This document shows, piece by piece, positions 36,163 through 44,083 of a stretch of DNA of 64,000 nucleotides. Within the stretch, counting starts at the first letter, position 1. Every line of letters begins with the position of its first letter. The stretch lies in contig NZ_JTAM01000037.1 of the NCBI RefSeq assembly GCF_000812565.1, positions 1 through 64,000 of the forward strand, in the 5' to 3' direction. Source of the stretch: Flammeovirga sp. OC4. GTDB taxonomy: Bacteria; Bacteroidota; Bacteroidia; Cytophagales; Flammeovirgaceae. The notes under the pieces are model-generated. The model made no database searches. It saw nothing but the letters and a program-made list of their open reading frames with translations, and was not told where the DNA came from. The translations under genes were made by a program, and so were the position numbers.

Positions 36163-36357
36163 CCCCCACTTGTGTATATATTTTGAAAGAGTATGTGGAC
36201 TCCCCACCCCACAAATTAATGGTCAAAATTTTACTGATAAAAGGATTTATAGAATTTGTAATTCTATCCTGTAAGTTTTTTTGTTCTGTAGGATCGGAAG
36301 TCGGGAGACTTTTCCGATTGTTAGACACAAGTGACGCCTATCGGCTTAACACTTGCG
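36163..36357. repeat. ~200-bp repeat, right copy, with hairpin absent
   Basis: The counterpart of 33464-33675 in the same orientation. It includes the RGGA-loop hairpin (ATCGGAA/TTCCGAT, 36292-36317) and the best-formed TTAA-family hairpin: CAAGTG (36327-36332), AC, GCC-TATC-GGC, TTAA, CACTTG (36349-36354). At its left end the 29-base segment that forms the 33480 hairpin is missing exactly between ACT and TGTGT. Confidence 0.8.
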
Positions 36358-36380
36358 CCATAAGGTAAACTGATTATACA

Positions 36381-36527
36381 TCAATCAAAATATTCATACA
36401 CCAAAATGATACTTTCATCTTCAATCGTTAGATCTAATATTTTTTCAAGCATTTCTACTTCAAAGTTTAAATATTCATCAGCTAAATGTTTATTCTTCTG
36501 TAATTGCTCTTTTAATTCTGTTGCCAT
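36381..36527 (-). pseudogene. C-terminal remnant of an unknown protein
   Basis: A 48-codon frame starts at ATG 36527 (MATELKEQLQKNKHLADEYL) and ends VYEYFD. The same frame is open further upstream to about 36605 with protein-like sequence (FFTPFESNIYQLTPE) but has no start codon there before a stop. This pattern fits the tail of a gene whose front has been lost, perhaps where the repeat-flanked cassette meets older sequence. It could also be a small intact gene using the internal ATG. Confidence 0.4.
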
Positions 36528-36756
36528 CTCAGGCGTTAGCTGATAAATATTACTTTCGAATGGTGTAAAAAAGTGTATTACCCAAAAATTACCTACACAA
36601 ATACCACACTACTTTAAAACTCATGCACATTGACTATTGATTTACATCATGTTATGGATTGTTATGAAACGAAATTTAATACATTAATCAGATGTCTTTA
36701 ATTTAGCGGTTCTTCAATTAAATCATATTTTTCGCGATTGTCAAAAGTAAATTATT

Positions 36757-37215
36757 ATGAAAACCTTATTATTAACGTTCATCCTCTTTACTTCCTTCAG
36801 TACATTGGCTCAAGAGCCCATGAAAATTTTTGAATCAAAAATACTCCGAGGTGATAAGCTTTACCTTGATCATATTTATTTGTATGAAGAAGAACAAAAA
36901 TATGAACGCAATGAGCATGGAGGGTATTTTGAAGGTTGTGAAGACTTTTATATTATTACTGAAAAAGGAGCTTATACTTATAACCCTCTTCTGAAAATCT
37001 ATGAGTTTCATTGTGATTATTCGGTGATTACAAAGTGGACGAAGGGAGACGGAAATGAATATCATGAAGGTGATAGCATGACGTTTGAAAGTAGAAATAA
37101 AAAGAAGTATGATTCCGACATGTCCGGGTATGTTGAGGTCGAACACCATACTTTGCATGACATGAAAAAAAGAATTGAGTTTAGACATAAAGGCAAAGAC
37201 TCCTTAGAATTATAG
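36757..37215 (+). CDS. Small exported hypothetical protein
   Basis: A 152-residue protein with a clear signal peptide (MKTLLLTFILFTSFSTLAQ, cleavage after residue ~19). The mature part is very charged and Tyr-rich (LYLDHIYLYEEEQKYERNEHGGYFEGCEDFYII), with two Cys (FEGCED, FHCDYS) that could form a disulfide in the periplasm. No family is recognised. It is transcribed alone and ends at a good terminator. Confidence 0.65.
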   Translation: MKTLLLTFILFTSFSTLAQEPMKIFESKILRGDKLYLDHIYLYEEEQKYERNEHGGYFEGCEDFYIITEKGAYTYNPLLKIYEFHCDYSVITKWTKGDGNEYHEGDSMTFESRNKKKYDSDMSGYVEVEHHTLHDMKKRIEFRHKGKDSLEL

Positions 37216-37240
37216 TTTTCAATTTTAAGATCGAAAACAA

Positions 37241-37288
37241 AACCCTTACAATTCTCACTTTGAAGATTTGTAAGGGTTATTTTTATAT
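37241..37288 (+). terminator. Terminator of the exported hypothetical gene
   Basis: AACCCTTACAA (37241-37251) pairs perfectly with TTGTAAGGGTT (37268-37278), followed by ATTTTTAT. Confidence 0.8.
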
Positions 37289-37458
37289 TCAAGGTCAATG
37301 ATTTTTTAAATTACAGTCCAAACATTGCCATTCCTTAATATCTAAAACAGATAAACAACTAACTGCTTATTCATTCAAAATAAGGAAGTTATTCTACACA
37401 TTTTTTTATTTTATTATCATTTTTTAATTGCAATGCATAATATATAATTGAAAATGAA

Positions 37459-37466
37459 TACATTTG
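37459..37466 (+). promoter_or_regulatory. -7 box upstream of a hypothetical gene
   Basis: TACATTTG matches the Bacteroidota -7 consensus TAnnTTTG exactly, 43 bases before the ATG at 37510. No TTTG is seen at the normal -33 spacing. Confidence 0.5.
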
Positions 37467-37509
37467 CAATTACACACAAACACCGTTAATCGTTACTTAA
37501 ACAAACTCT

Positions 37510-38169
37510 ATGAAAAACTTTGTAAAAGAACTAATTAAACAAGAGCCTGTTGCTATTATTGCTGTTATCATTGCCTTTTGTTCATCAGATTTTTTAATGC
37601 AAAAATTCAGTCACCCAAAAAATGAAATGTCAGTTGCAAAAGAGATTAGGATCACAAAACAATATGATTTTATAGAAAAAGAGACTAAATGGGAGATCTT
37701 AATCCCAATCACATTTTATAACTTTGACCCTGAAATGTATCGTGTAGATGAAGTACAGCTTATCATTAATAATTTAAATCAAAATACAGCGGATACTTTG
37801 TCGATGTTAGGCTTTTGGAAAATTGTTGATGGTGGTTTTAATGGTAACAAATATGAGAAACCTAATATTAATGACAGTACGAAAACAGATTTTGGAGAAA
37901 ATATTACGTCTCGATACTATATTTACCGACCTTGGGAAAGTGCCTCAAAAATCCCTGTAGAAGCTAGTAGCAGTGTATCCAAAAATATTAATTTTAGAAC
38001 AAAAAATACAGCTATTTTTCATGAAGGAGATGAGCTAGAATTAACAGTCAAAGGAAGTTTTACTTATGCTAAAAATGATATATTAGAATACACTTCAAAG
38101 GTCAAAATCGCCAATAAGTTTATCATGTCACACATACGTCATAAAGTAAATTTTCAGCAACAAAAATAA
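37510..38169 (+). CDS. Hypothetical single-pass membrane protein
   Basis: A 219-residue protein with one N-terminal hydrophobic helix (~13-30, PVAIIAVIIAFCSSDFLM) and a soluble beta-rich remainder (WEILIPITFYNFDPEMYRVDEVQLIINNLN, FHEGDELELTVKGSFTYAKND). No family is recognised. The helix with a preceding Lys-rich stretch suggests a signal anchor with the domain outside the cytoplasm. An intact mobile element has inserted just 11 bases past its stop codon. Confidence 0.6.
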   Translation: MKNFVKELIKQEPVAIIAVIIAFCSSDFLMQKFSHPKNEMSVAKEIRITKQYDFIEKETKWEILIPITFYNFDPEMYRVDEVQLIINNLNQNTADTLSMLGFWKIVDGGFNGNKYEKPNINDSTKTDFGENITSRYYIYRPWESASKIPVEASSSVSKNINFRTKNTAIFHEGDELELTVKGSFTYAKNDILEYTSKVKIANKFIMSHIRHKVNFQQQK

Positions 38170-38180
38170 CTGACAATAAG

Positions 38181-38573
38181 TACACTGTAAACTAAGTTTT
38201 CGAATATTTATGATTTTTAGAAATCAGGAGATTTCTGTTGATCTGTAGGACACGAATGACGCTTACGCTTAACATTCGCACCATTGAGCTTCCTACCACT
38301 TTAGTTTGGTAGTACTCCCCTCGGCATTGAAGGGAAAAGCGTTAAAAATTCCATGTATTGAGTCGTTAAAAATGATTTTCTTGTTTGAGCTTTAGCGAGT
38401 TTAAAATCATTGAGGCGAGAGAAATGGAATTTAGCTTTTGACTTCTAAGCCTAGATTTTTTGCTTCGTTTTTCATCAATGGAAAAATGAAGAAGAAGGAA
38501 GCTTGAAAGTAGATCCTATAAATACTTACAGAAATGCAGATTGCAAGTTGATGATAATTTAATTTACAGTGTA
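38181..38573. mobile_element. Non-coding mobile element, copy A (MITE-like)
   Basis: A 393-bp element with terminal inverted repeats TACACTGTAAACTA (38181-38194) and its near-complement (38560-38573; 13 of 14 bases match), flanked by a 5-bp direct duplication ATAAG (38176-38180 and 38574-38578). Inside, from the left: an AGAAATC/GATTTCT hairpin, a CGAATG/CATTCG TTAA-family hairpin (38253-38278), an AATGATTTT/AAAATCATT stem and a CTTCGTTTTT-type hairpin. It has no credible gene. It sits between two convergent genes. Copies: 43404, 44290, 58121. Confidence 0.85.
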
Positions 38574-38602
38574 ATAAGCTTTCTCTACGTAAATAGGTTC
38601 TC

Positions 38603-39325
38603 TTATAAATTCTTCCTCAATCTAAAAACAATCACTGGGGGGATTTTTGAAAAAATGTCTCCTCTATTGAAAACCGGCTCTTCAATCGCATCGATGGCAA
38701 AACCATATTTTGATGCTAATTTTGAGTATTCACTAATGGGCCTATGAAAATAAAACTGTTCTTGAGGTTGTTCCTCTAAAGCTAAGCCTTTTGAAGTACT
38801 ACTTTGAATATAGTTTTTCACCAATACGGCATCTTCTTTCAATTCAGCAAATTCTGAATTGAAAGCAGGATGTTGAATTGAAAAAACAAAGGTTCCTTTT
38901 TCGGAAAGCGTTTTGGATAAAAACTGAAATAAAGGTGCTAAATCGGGCATATCCATAAATACCATATTAGAGACGGCGGCATCAAATGAGGAACCTAAGG
39001 CATTTAGTTCTTCTTCTATGGTCGCGTCTACGACAGCATATTGAATAGTTCCTCCATACGATTTTGCTCTTTTTATATTTTCTTCGGAAAAGTCAAAAGC
39101 AGTGACCTTAATTCCTTTCCCTTCCATCCTTCTGGCAAAAATCCCATTTCCGCAACCAATATCTAGTAGGTGATCTTGAGGTTTTAGATTTAGTAATTCT
39201 TCAGTAATAGGTGCTATTAAGTTCAGGTGCCAATCATTTCCTTTTTCACCCATACTCTCATCCCATACTTTGGCGTTGGCTTCCCAAATTGCTTTATTTT
39301 TTTGATTGATTTCTTTCTGGTTCAT
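38603..39325 (-). CDS. Class I SAM-dependent methyltransferase
   Basis: A 240-residue enzyme with the Rossmann methyltransferase motifs: LLDIGCGNGIFARRM (53-67, SAM binding), an acidic residue after strand 2 (VTAFDFSEENI), YAVVDATIEEELNALGSSFDAAVSNMVFMDM (motif II region), and FVFSIQHPAF. It resembles the Methyltransf_11/25 group; the substrate cannot be predicted. It is the last gene of a four-gene unit, 3 bases after the NADAR gene, so its action may be tied to the nucleotide-directed enzymes upstream. Confidence 0.88.
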   Translation of the reverse strand: MNQKEINQKNKAIWEANAKVWDESMGEKGNDWHLNLIAPITEELLNLKPQDHLLDIGCGNGIFARRMEGKGIKVTAFDFSEENIKRAKSYGGTIQYAVVDATIEEELNALGSSFDAAVSNMVFMDMPDLAPLFQFLSKTLSEKGTFVFSIQHPAFNSEFAELKEDAVLVKNYIQSSTSKGLALEEQPQEQFYFHRPISEYSKLASKYGFAIDAIEEPVFNRGDIFSKIPPVIVFRLRKNL

Positions 39326-39328
39326 CCT

Positions 39329-40174
39329 TTATTCATTGTAATTTACTTTAGGAATTGGCGCACCGAATACTTCTATACTAAAAGGAGGCGCCACCTCTAA
39401 TAAATTAAAAGTGCCTTTCTTTTGCAACAATTCCAAACGGTAAAGATCTCTTAATCTTGACAATAGCTTTCCTCCAATATTCAAACCTCTCATCATGCCG
39501 TTACTTTGGATCTTCGTCCCCCAAAATGTAGAAGGACTATTCTGGTCAAATTCGATCTCCACAATTGGCGATTGTTTTACCGCTCCATTCTTCAACAATA
39601 CCTTTCCAAATTCCTTACGATTGTTAGCCAATTTCATCAATAAAGCATACCACATACCATTAATAATTTCAGTCAATGCCTCCCAATGTTTTTCTTTATA
39701 TTGATCAAATGGAAGGTCTCGCATTTCCCAATCTTTCATGATCCAAGCCGATCGCCAAAACATTCTCATATCGTCTTTTCGATCGCCCACTTGTTTTGCC
39801 CCTAACCCTGAAGTTTGGTCCAAAATCAACAACTGTTTATCTAGAATTTCATCTCCTTTGGTTGGGTCAAATTTGATGCATTGGAAAAGATGTTCTGCCG
39901 TTCTGAAATGTGGAAACTGTGGAACTTTAATTGGAAAACCTTCTGATGTATTCGAAAGTAAATCAAAGTCTTTACTCACAATATGCAAACGTGTACTATT
40001 TTTTCTCACAAAAGCATTAATGCCTTCATGACGTACCTTTCCTGCTTTTACTTGATCAAAAAGCACATGAAGGTGGTAAGGAAATACTTCTTTTTGATCT
40101 AATAAAAAGTCTTTGATATGATAAGTGCTTTGATAGCACATTTCTTTTACTTCGTTGATGGATAGGTAATGCAT
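39329..40174 (-). CDS. NADAR-domain protein
   Basis: A 281-residue protein whose part from ~60 to the C-terminal region is a NADAR (DUF1768/YbiA-like) domain. Diagnostic segments are RTAEHLFQCIKF (91-102), SGLGAKQVGDR, the helical W/M-rich middle, and FWGTKIQSNGMMRGLNIGGKLLSRLRD near residues 218-245. NADAR proteins act on ADP-ribose-like and N-glycosidic nucleotide derivatives; some reverse ADP-ribosylation of guanine. The N-terminal ~60 residues are an extra helical region I do not recognise. It is third in a compact operon with DUF3050, DUF4269 and methyltransferase genes. Confidence 0.8.
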   Translation of the reverse strand: MHYLSINEVKEMCYQSTYHIKDFLLDQKEVFPYHLHVLFDQVKAGKVRHEGINAFVRKNSTRLHIVSKDFDLLSNTSEGFPIKVPQFPHFRTAEHLFQCIKFDPTKGDEILDKQLLILDQTSGLGAKQVGDRKDDMRMFWRSAWIMKDWEMRDLPFDQYKEKHWEALTEIINGMWYALLMKLANNRKEFGKVLLKNGAVKQSPIVEIEFDQNSPSTFWGTKIQSNGMMRGLNIGGKLLSRLRDLYRLELLQKKGTFNLLEVAPPFSIEVFGAPIPKVNYNE

Positions 40175-40195
40175 GTTTGGTATTGAGTAATTAAA

Positions 40196-40720
40196 TTAAA
40201 TTTTCACTTCTAAAAGTGACTGATAAGGGTCTCCTTCTAATCCTAATAGTTTCGCAAAGGCAGGTTCTGTTTTCAATCCTCCTGCTTTTAAAGCAATAAT
40301 TTTTTGACGAAAATCTTCTCCATATTTTTCAAGAAGCTGATATTCTATCATCATGTGACGAAAAGCATTTTGCTGCTCAGTGGACTTATTTTGACCAAAA
40401 ACTTCAACTTCAAAAGCATCGATCATAAAACTACAAACCACTGCCCCCACTCCTTCTTGGTGTGATACGGAAAGCTGAAACTGTTCTTCCTCCTGAAACG
40501 ATTCCAATAAAAAAGCCTCGAATGACTCCAAAGATTCACACTGACAAATGACATCCAAATCGCTTTCTGGTAAATCAATACGGATAGGTATTGTACCTGT
40601 CAAAAGAGGAACATAAGCTGCTAAACGCTCAAAAATTTGATGCTTTTTTAAAGCTTTATAAGCTTCTTGCTGTCTTTTGTTCCCCTCTTTAAGGTATTCA
40701 ATATTCTTGAAATCGATCAT
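40196..40720 (-). CDS. DUF4269 nucleotidyltransferase-like protein
   Basis: A 174-residue protein of the DUF4269 family. The segment GTIPIRIDLPESDLDVICQC (42-61) has the SDLD acidic pair (Asp54, Asp56) expected of a nucleotidyltransferase-fold metal site, and the EGNKRQQEAYKALKKHQIFERL start is typical for the family. A third acidic residue may come from FEVEVFGQN (~103-108). The reaction is unknown; the fold transfers NMP groups in related families. It starts 10 bases after the DUF3050 gene and precedes the NADAR gene by 21 bases. Confidence 0.75.
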   Translation of the reverse strand: MIDFKNIEYLKEGNKRQQEAYKALKKHQIFERLAAYVPLLTGTIPIRIDLPESDLDVICQCESLESFEAFLLESFQEEEQFQLSVSHQEGVGAVVCSFMIDAFEVEVFGQNKSTEQQNAFRHMMIEYQLLEKYGEDFRQKIIALKAGGLKTEPAFAKLLGLEGDPYQSLLEVKI

Positions 40721-40730
40721 GAATTAATGC

Positions 40731-41516
40731 TTAAACTAAAACTTCACACGGTTGTTGAACCAAGATAAGATCATTGATGGCATCCCACAATTCTATTCGT
40801 TTTTGTAAAGCTTCTTTTGCAGTATTTAAAGTTTCTTCCCACTTCTTCTGATCATCACCGCATAATTCAGAGATCATCTTCAATGACAACGGTCCATGTT
40901 CATCACCATCTAATTCAATATGTCTTTTCAAATAATACACCACTTTGTTGTACTGCTCTTGCTCAGCTGCATTATTCAAAATTTCTAAAAACATATCTGG
41001 AATCACGTCTTCTCTACCAAAAGTAAATGCAGAAGCAACCAAATGGGTCTTATGTGTATCAATGACCGAAAAAGTATAACGCACAAATGCCGCTACTCTT
41101 TTGTCTACGGCTGTTCTTTCTAAAGCCACATCTACTGATTTTCCTTCTTGAAGGTAAGCGATCAATTGATGCATTTTTGTAGCATCAGCATCCACTTGTG
41201 CCATTGCATCCAAATACATTTCATAATGGCTTTTTGGTTCGCCCAGCTCATTAATATCGCTTTCTTCTCCGCATACAATTTCATTGATAAACCTTGCAAT
41301 TGTAGGGTTTGCACTAGGCATCCAAGGAGATTCAACGTTGGTGAGTTGCAGCTGTAAAGTCTTCAATAGTGACATAAAATCCCATACGGCAAACACATGG
41401 TTTTCCATAAAGATTTTGATATCACTTACTTTTTGCAAGTTTTGATATAGAGCGTGGTTAGAAAGCTGATCTCTTAGTGTTTTGATTTCGGCTTCAATGT
41501 ATTCAATGGTATACAT
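40731..41516 (-). CDS. DUF3050 protein, heme-oxygenase-like fold
   Basis: A 261-residue, all-helical protein of the DUF3050 family, related to heme-oxygenase-like proteins, several of which are now known as diiron oxidases. Candidate metal ligands occur in [13 protein letters not shown] (His/Trp/Asp near 36-48), [10 protein letters not shown] (Glu), and [17 protein letters not shown] (His, Glu, His near 205-222). No experimental role is assigned to this family that I can name. It opens the four-gene unit; a TAAATTTG -7 box lies 53 bases upstream. Confidence 0.72.
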   Translation of the reverse strand: MYTIEYIEAEIKTLRDQLSNHALYQNLQKVSDIKIFMENHVFAVWDFMSLLKTLQLQLTNVESPWMPSANPTIARFINEIVCGEESDINELGEPKSHYEMYLDAMAQVDADATKMHQLIAYLQEGKSVDVALERTAVDKRVAAFVRYTFSVIDTHKTHLVASAFTFGREDVIPDMFLEILNNAAEQEQYNKVVYYLKRHIELDGDEHGPLSLKMISELCGDDQKKWEETLNTAKEALQKRIELWDAINDLILVQQPCEVLV

Positions 41517-41568
41517 CTTATGTTTGTCTGTTATGATTTATAGATAATAACTCTTTGCTGATTTGATG

Positions 41569-41601
41569 CAAATTTAGTAGATGTACTACTATAAACCACA
41601 A
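41569..41601 (-). promoter_or_regulatory. Promoter of the DUF3050-NADAR operon
   Basis: On the minus strand TAAATTTG (41576-41569) matches TAnnTTTG, with ATTG/TTG (41601-41599) 22 bases upstream as a near-consensus -33 element. It lies 53 bases before the DUF3050 start. Confidence 0.55.
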
Positions 41602-41755
41602 TGGTCTCTTTAAAAATGTAGAAGTCTGAAATAGAATAGCACTACAAAAAGTGAACACTGCTACCATTCTGTACTCAAAACTTTATTCACAACGCTGAGA
41701 ATATCGAAACTTTCTACATTTTTAAATAAAACACCTAAATTGGCTCTTTTTGCAT

Positions 41756-43375
41756 CTATTTCTTAATCAGTTTGTAAACATTTTTTGTTTCCGTTTCGAG
41801 ATTGAAAACTGAAATAAAATAAATTCCTGTTTGGTAAGCCTCTGTTTTAATCATCATTTCCTCCGTGCTTCGCTTTGTAATTTCTTCTATTTTTTGACCG
41901 GATGAATTATAGACTGTAATAATTGCTTTTGTATCAGTGGCTGTTTGTCCCAAATACAATTGGTCTTCAAAGGGATTAGGGAAGAAATTATATTCTTTTG
42001 AGGTTAAAAAATCAGGAATGGCGGTCACATTACAGCTCCCACAATCTCCGCCACAATCAATACTTATTTCATCTCCATTTTGAATCCCATCATTACAAGA
42101 CCATCCAGTTCTAATACGATTACCTTCCTCCTGCAATGCCTCCATACGTTGTTGTTGTTCTGCTGTTAATGTTCCATTCAATAGGTTTTTGGTTTCATAC
42201 GGATCATTGATCAAGTCAAAGAGTTCTTTTGTATTGTTATTGTCGAGGTATTGAATCAATTTATATTGCTCATCACGAAGTGTATAAGCATCATCGGGCA
42301 CTCCATCTTTAGCCCCTAACTCCATATAATTGAACGTTCGTGTAGTCCCATCTTCACCCGAAAGTAGATGTTTGAAACTTAAACTGTTGTATAAACCTCC
42401 TTTTTCTCCAATCGATTCATCAGAGAAATGTGCCATTGTCGCAAATAGATCGCAGACATTAATTTTAGCATCAATTGTTTCATTTTTTAAGGCGACTCCC
42501 TTCCCTGAAATAATCATAGGTACATGAATTCCTCCTTCATATAAAGACCCCTTTCCTTGCGAATATCCTTGTACGAGATTAGGTGGAGTACCATTGTCAC
42601 CTACAAAAATGACCACTGTATTTTCTAAAACACTTTCCGGAATATTCTCCAGAAGTCTCCCTATCTCATAATCCAAATTTTCGATCATAGCCAAGTATTT
42701 TTTCATCGTTGGCGAACCTGAATGATTATTGGAATAAGTACCCTCTGGAGGATATTGGTAAGGAGAGTGAGGACTCACATGAGCCAACCACATCAACCAT
42801 GGTTTATCTTGCTTATTGATCCAATTGATCGCATAGTCTGTAAAATAAGATGTCGCATACTCTGTACACGTTTCTTGTTGTTGATTTTCGACCTTACTCC
42901 AACTGTAATAATCAGCCACGCCTGACTTCAATACGCCCATATATTCATCTACACCGTGTTCATTAGGATGGTCATAATCATTGTTTTTCCCTAAGTGCCA
43001 TTTTCCAACAAGACAAGTCGTATACTCGTTATTCGTTTGTTGCTTTAATTGCGTGAAAATTGTGGTATGATCCGTGCTTAATTCCCCCGGTACACTAGGC
43101 ACACCATTATTGACGCCATACTTTCCTGTCATAATAGTCGCTCTTGTTGCTGCACAGACAGGAGTAGCCCATACGTTAGAGAATAAAACGCCTGATGTTC
43201 TGAGTGCGTCTAGGTTAGGTGTTGATGGCAAATTGCTTCCTATCCCATAACCCGGCGTGACATCCGCTCCCATATCGTCGGCAATAATCAAGAGTATGTT
43301 GGGGTGGTCTTGTGCTTGGTTTGTTCCAAAAATTGATAATAAAAGTAGTACAAGCAGTAGTTGTTTCATAGTCAT
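41756..43375 (-). CDS. Secreted S1-family sulfatase with type IX sorting tail
   Basis: A ~539-residue sulfatase. I place the start at ATG 43375 (MTMKQLLLV). The signal peptide ends near TNQAQ. The formylglycine motif is CAATR, the CxAxR variant of the usual CxPSR, in NVWATPVCAATRATIMTGKYG. Metal-site segments are LLIIADDMGADVTPGYG and VVIFVGDNGTP. The last ~85 residues (YNFFPNPFEDQLYLG ... IYFISVFN ... VYKLIKK) form a type A C-terminal sorting domain, so the enzyme is exported by the type IX system. A mobile element lies immediately upstream, within 30 bases of the start codon. Confidence 0.9.
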   Translation of the reverse strand: MTMKQLLLVLLLLSIFGTNQAQDHPNILLIIADDMGADVTPGYGIGSNLPSTPNLDALRTSGVLFSNVWATPVCAATRATIMTGKYGVNNGVPSVPGELSTDHTTIFTQLKQQTNNEYTTCLVGKWHLGKNNDYDHPNEHGVDEYMGVLKSGVADYYSWSKVENQQQETCTEYATSYFTDYAINWINKQDKPWLMWLAHVSPHSPYQYPPEGTYSNNHSGSPTMKKYLAMIENLDYEIGRLLENIPESVLENTVVIFVGDNGTPPNLVQGYSQGKGSLYEGGIHVPMIISGKGVALKNETIDAKINVCDLFATMAHFSDESIGEKGGLYNSLSFKHLLSGEDGTTRTFNYMELGAKDGVPDDAYTLRDEQYKLIQYLDNNNTKELFDLINDPYETKNLLNGTLTAEQQQRMEALQEEGNRIRTGWSCNDGIQNGDEISIDCGGDCGSCNVTAIPDFLTSKEYNFFPNPFEDQLYLGQTATDTKAIITVYNSSGQKIEEITKRSTEEMMIKTEAYQTGIYFISVFNLETETKNVYKLIKK

Positions 43376-43403
43376 TTCAGTCAAAAAATTAATAAGTAAT
43401 GAA

Positions 43404-43794
43404 TACATTGTAAACTAAGTTTGCGTTAAATTTTAATCAACCTTTCTACAAACATTTATAGGCTCTACTTTCAAGCTTCTTTCTTCTCCATTTTTCCATT
43501 GATGAAAAACGAAGCAGAAAATCTAGGCTTAGAAGTCAAAAGCTAAATTTCATTCCTCTCGCCTAAATGATTTTAAACTCGCTTTGCTCAAACAAGAAAA
43601 TCATTTTTAACGGCTCAATTCATGAAATTCTGAACGCTTTTCCCTTCAATGCCAGGGGGAATACTACCAAACTAAAATGGTAGAAAACTCAATGGCGCGA
43701 ATGTTAAGCGTCAGCGTCATTTATGTCCTTCAAATCATCAGAAATCTCCTGATTTCTAAAAAATATAAATAACGTAAACTTAGTTTACAATGTA
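43404..43794. mobile_element. Non-coding mobile element, copy B, intact
   Basis: A 391-bp copy of the element at 38181, in the opposite orientation. Its 24-bp terminal inverted repeats (43404-43427 and 43771-43794, starting TACATTGTAAACTAAG) differ at one base, and it is flanked by a 5-bp duplication ATGAA (43399-43403 and 43795-43799). The internal order of hairpins matches copy A reversed. It separates the sulfatase start codon (43375) from any older promoter. Confidence 0.9.
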
Positions 43795-43799
43795 ATGAA

Positions 43800-44013
43800 G
43801 ATGTTGTATACTAAAATATTCATTAAATTCCGAATAGTGTTTCTTGGAAAGTAAATGCCATTCAATCAAAAACTAGGATTGATTTCAATAGGATTTTCAA
43901 CAGTTTCCTCTAAATCATCAAAAAATCAATAAGCATCTTTAGTCTACAATACTTTTGGACATAAAATATAGGTGTAAATACTGATAAATCAATTAAAAAA
44001 ATAGTGACAAAAT
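43800..44013. other. Spacer with no recognised feature
   Basis: AT-rich bases between the element and the terminator of the small gene. It may hold the displaced promoter of the sulfatase, but no TAnnTTTG on the minus strand stands out. Confidence 0.4.
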
Positions 44014-44049
44014 AATAAAGGCTTTCCATTTGGATGAAAAGCCTTTATT
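44014..44049 (-). terminator. Terminator of the small gene
   Basis: AATAAAGGCTTT (44014-44025) pairs perfectly with AAAGCCTTTATT (44038-44049), 35 bases beyond the stop codon of the 70-residue gene, with an ATTATTTTG flank on the minus strand. Confidence 0.75.
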
Positions 44050-44083
44050 TATGTACGCTATTATAGCTCTTAAATGAGTAATC

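Noticed and set aside
33464-36357. The repeat-flanked cassette considered as a composite transposon.
   Set aside because: No transposase and no target duplication outside the repeats; recombination or segmental duplication is an equal explanation.
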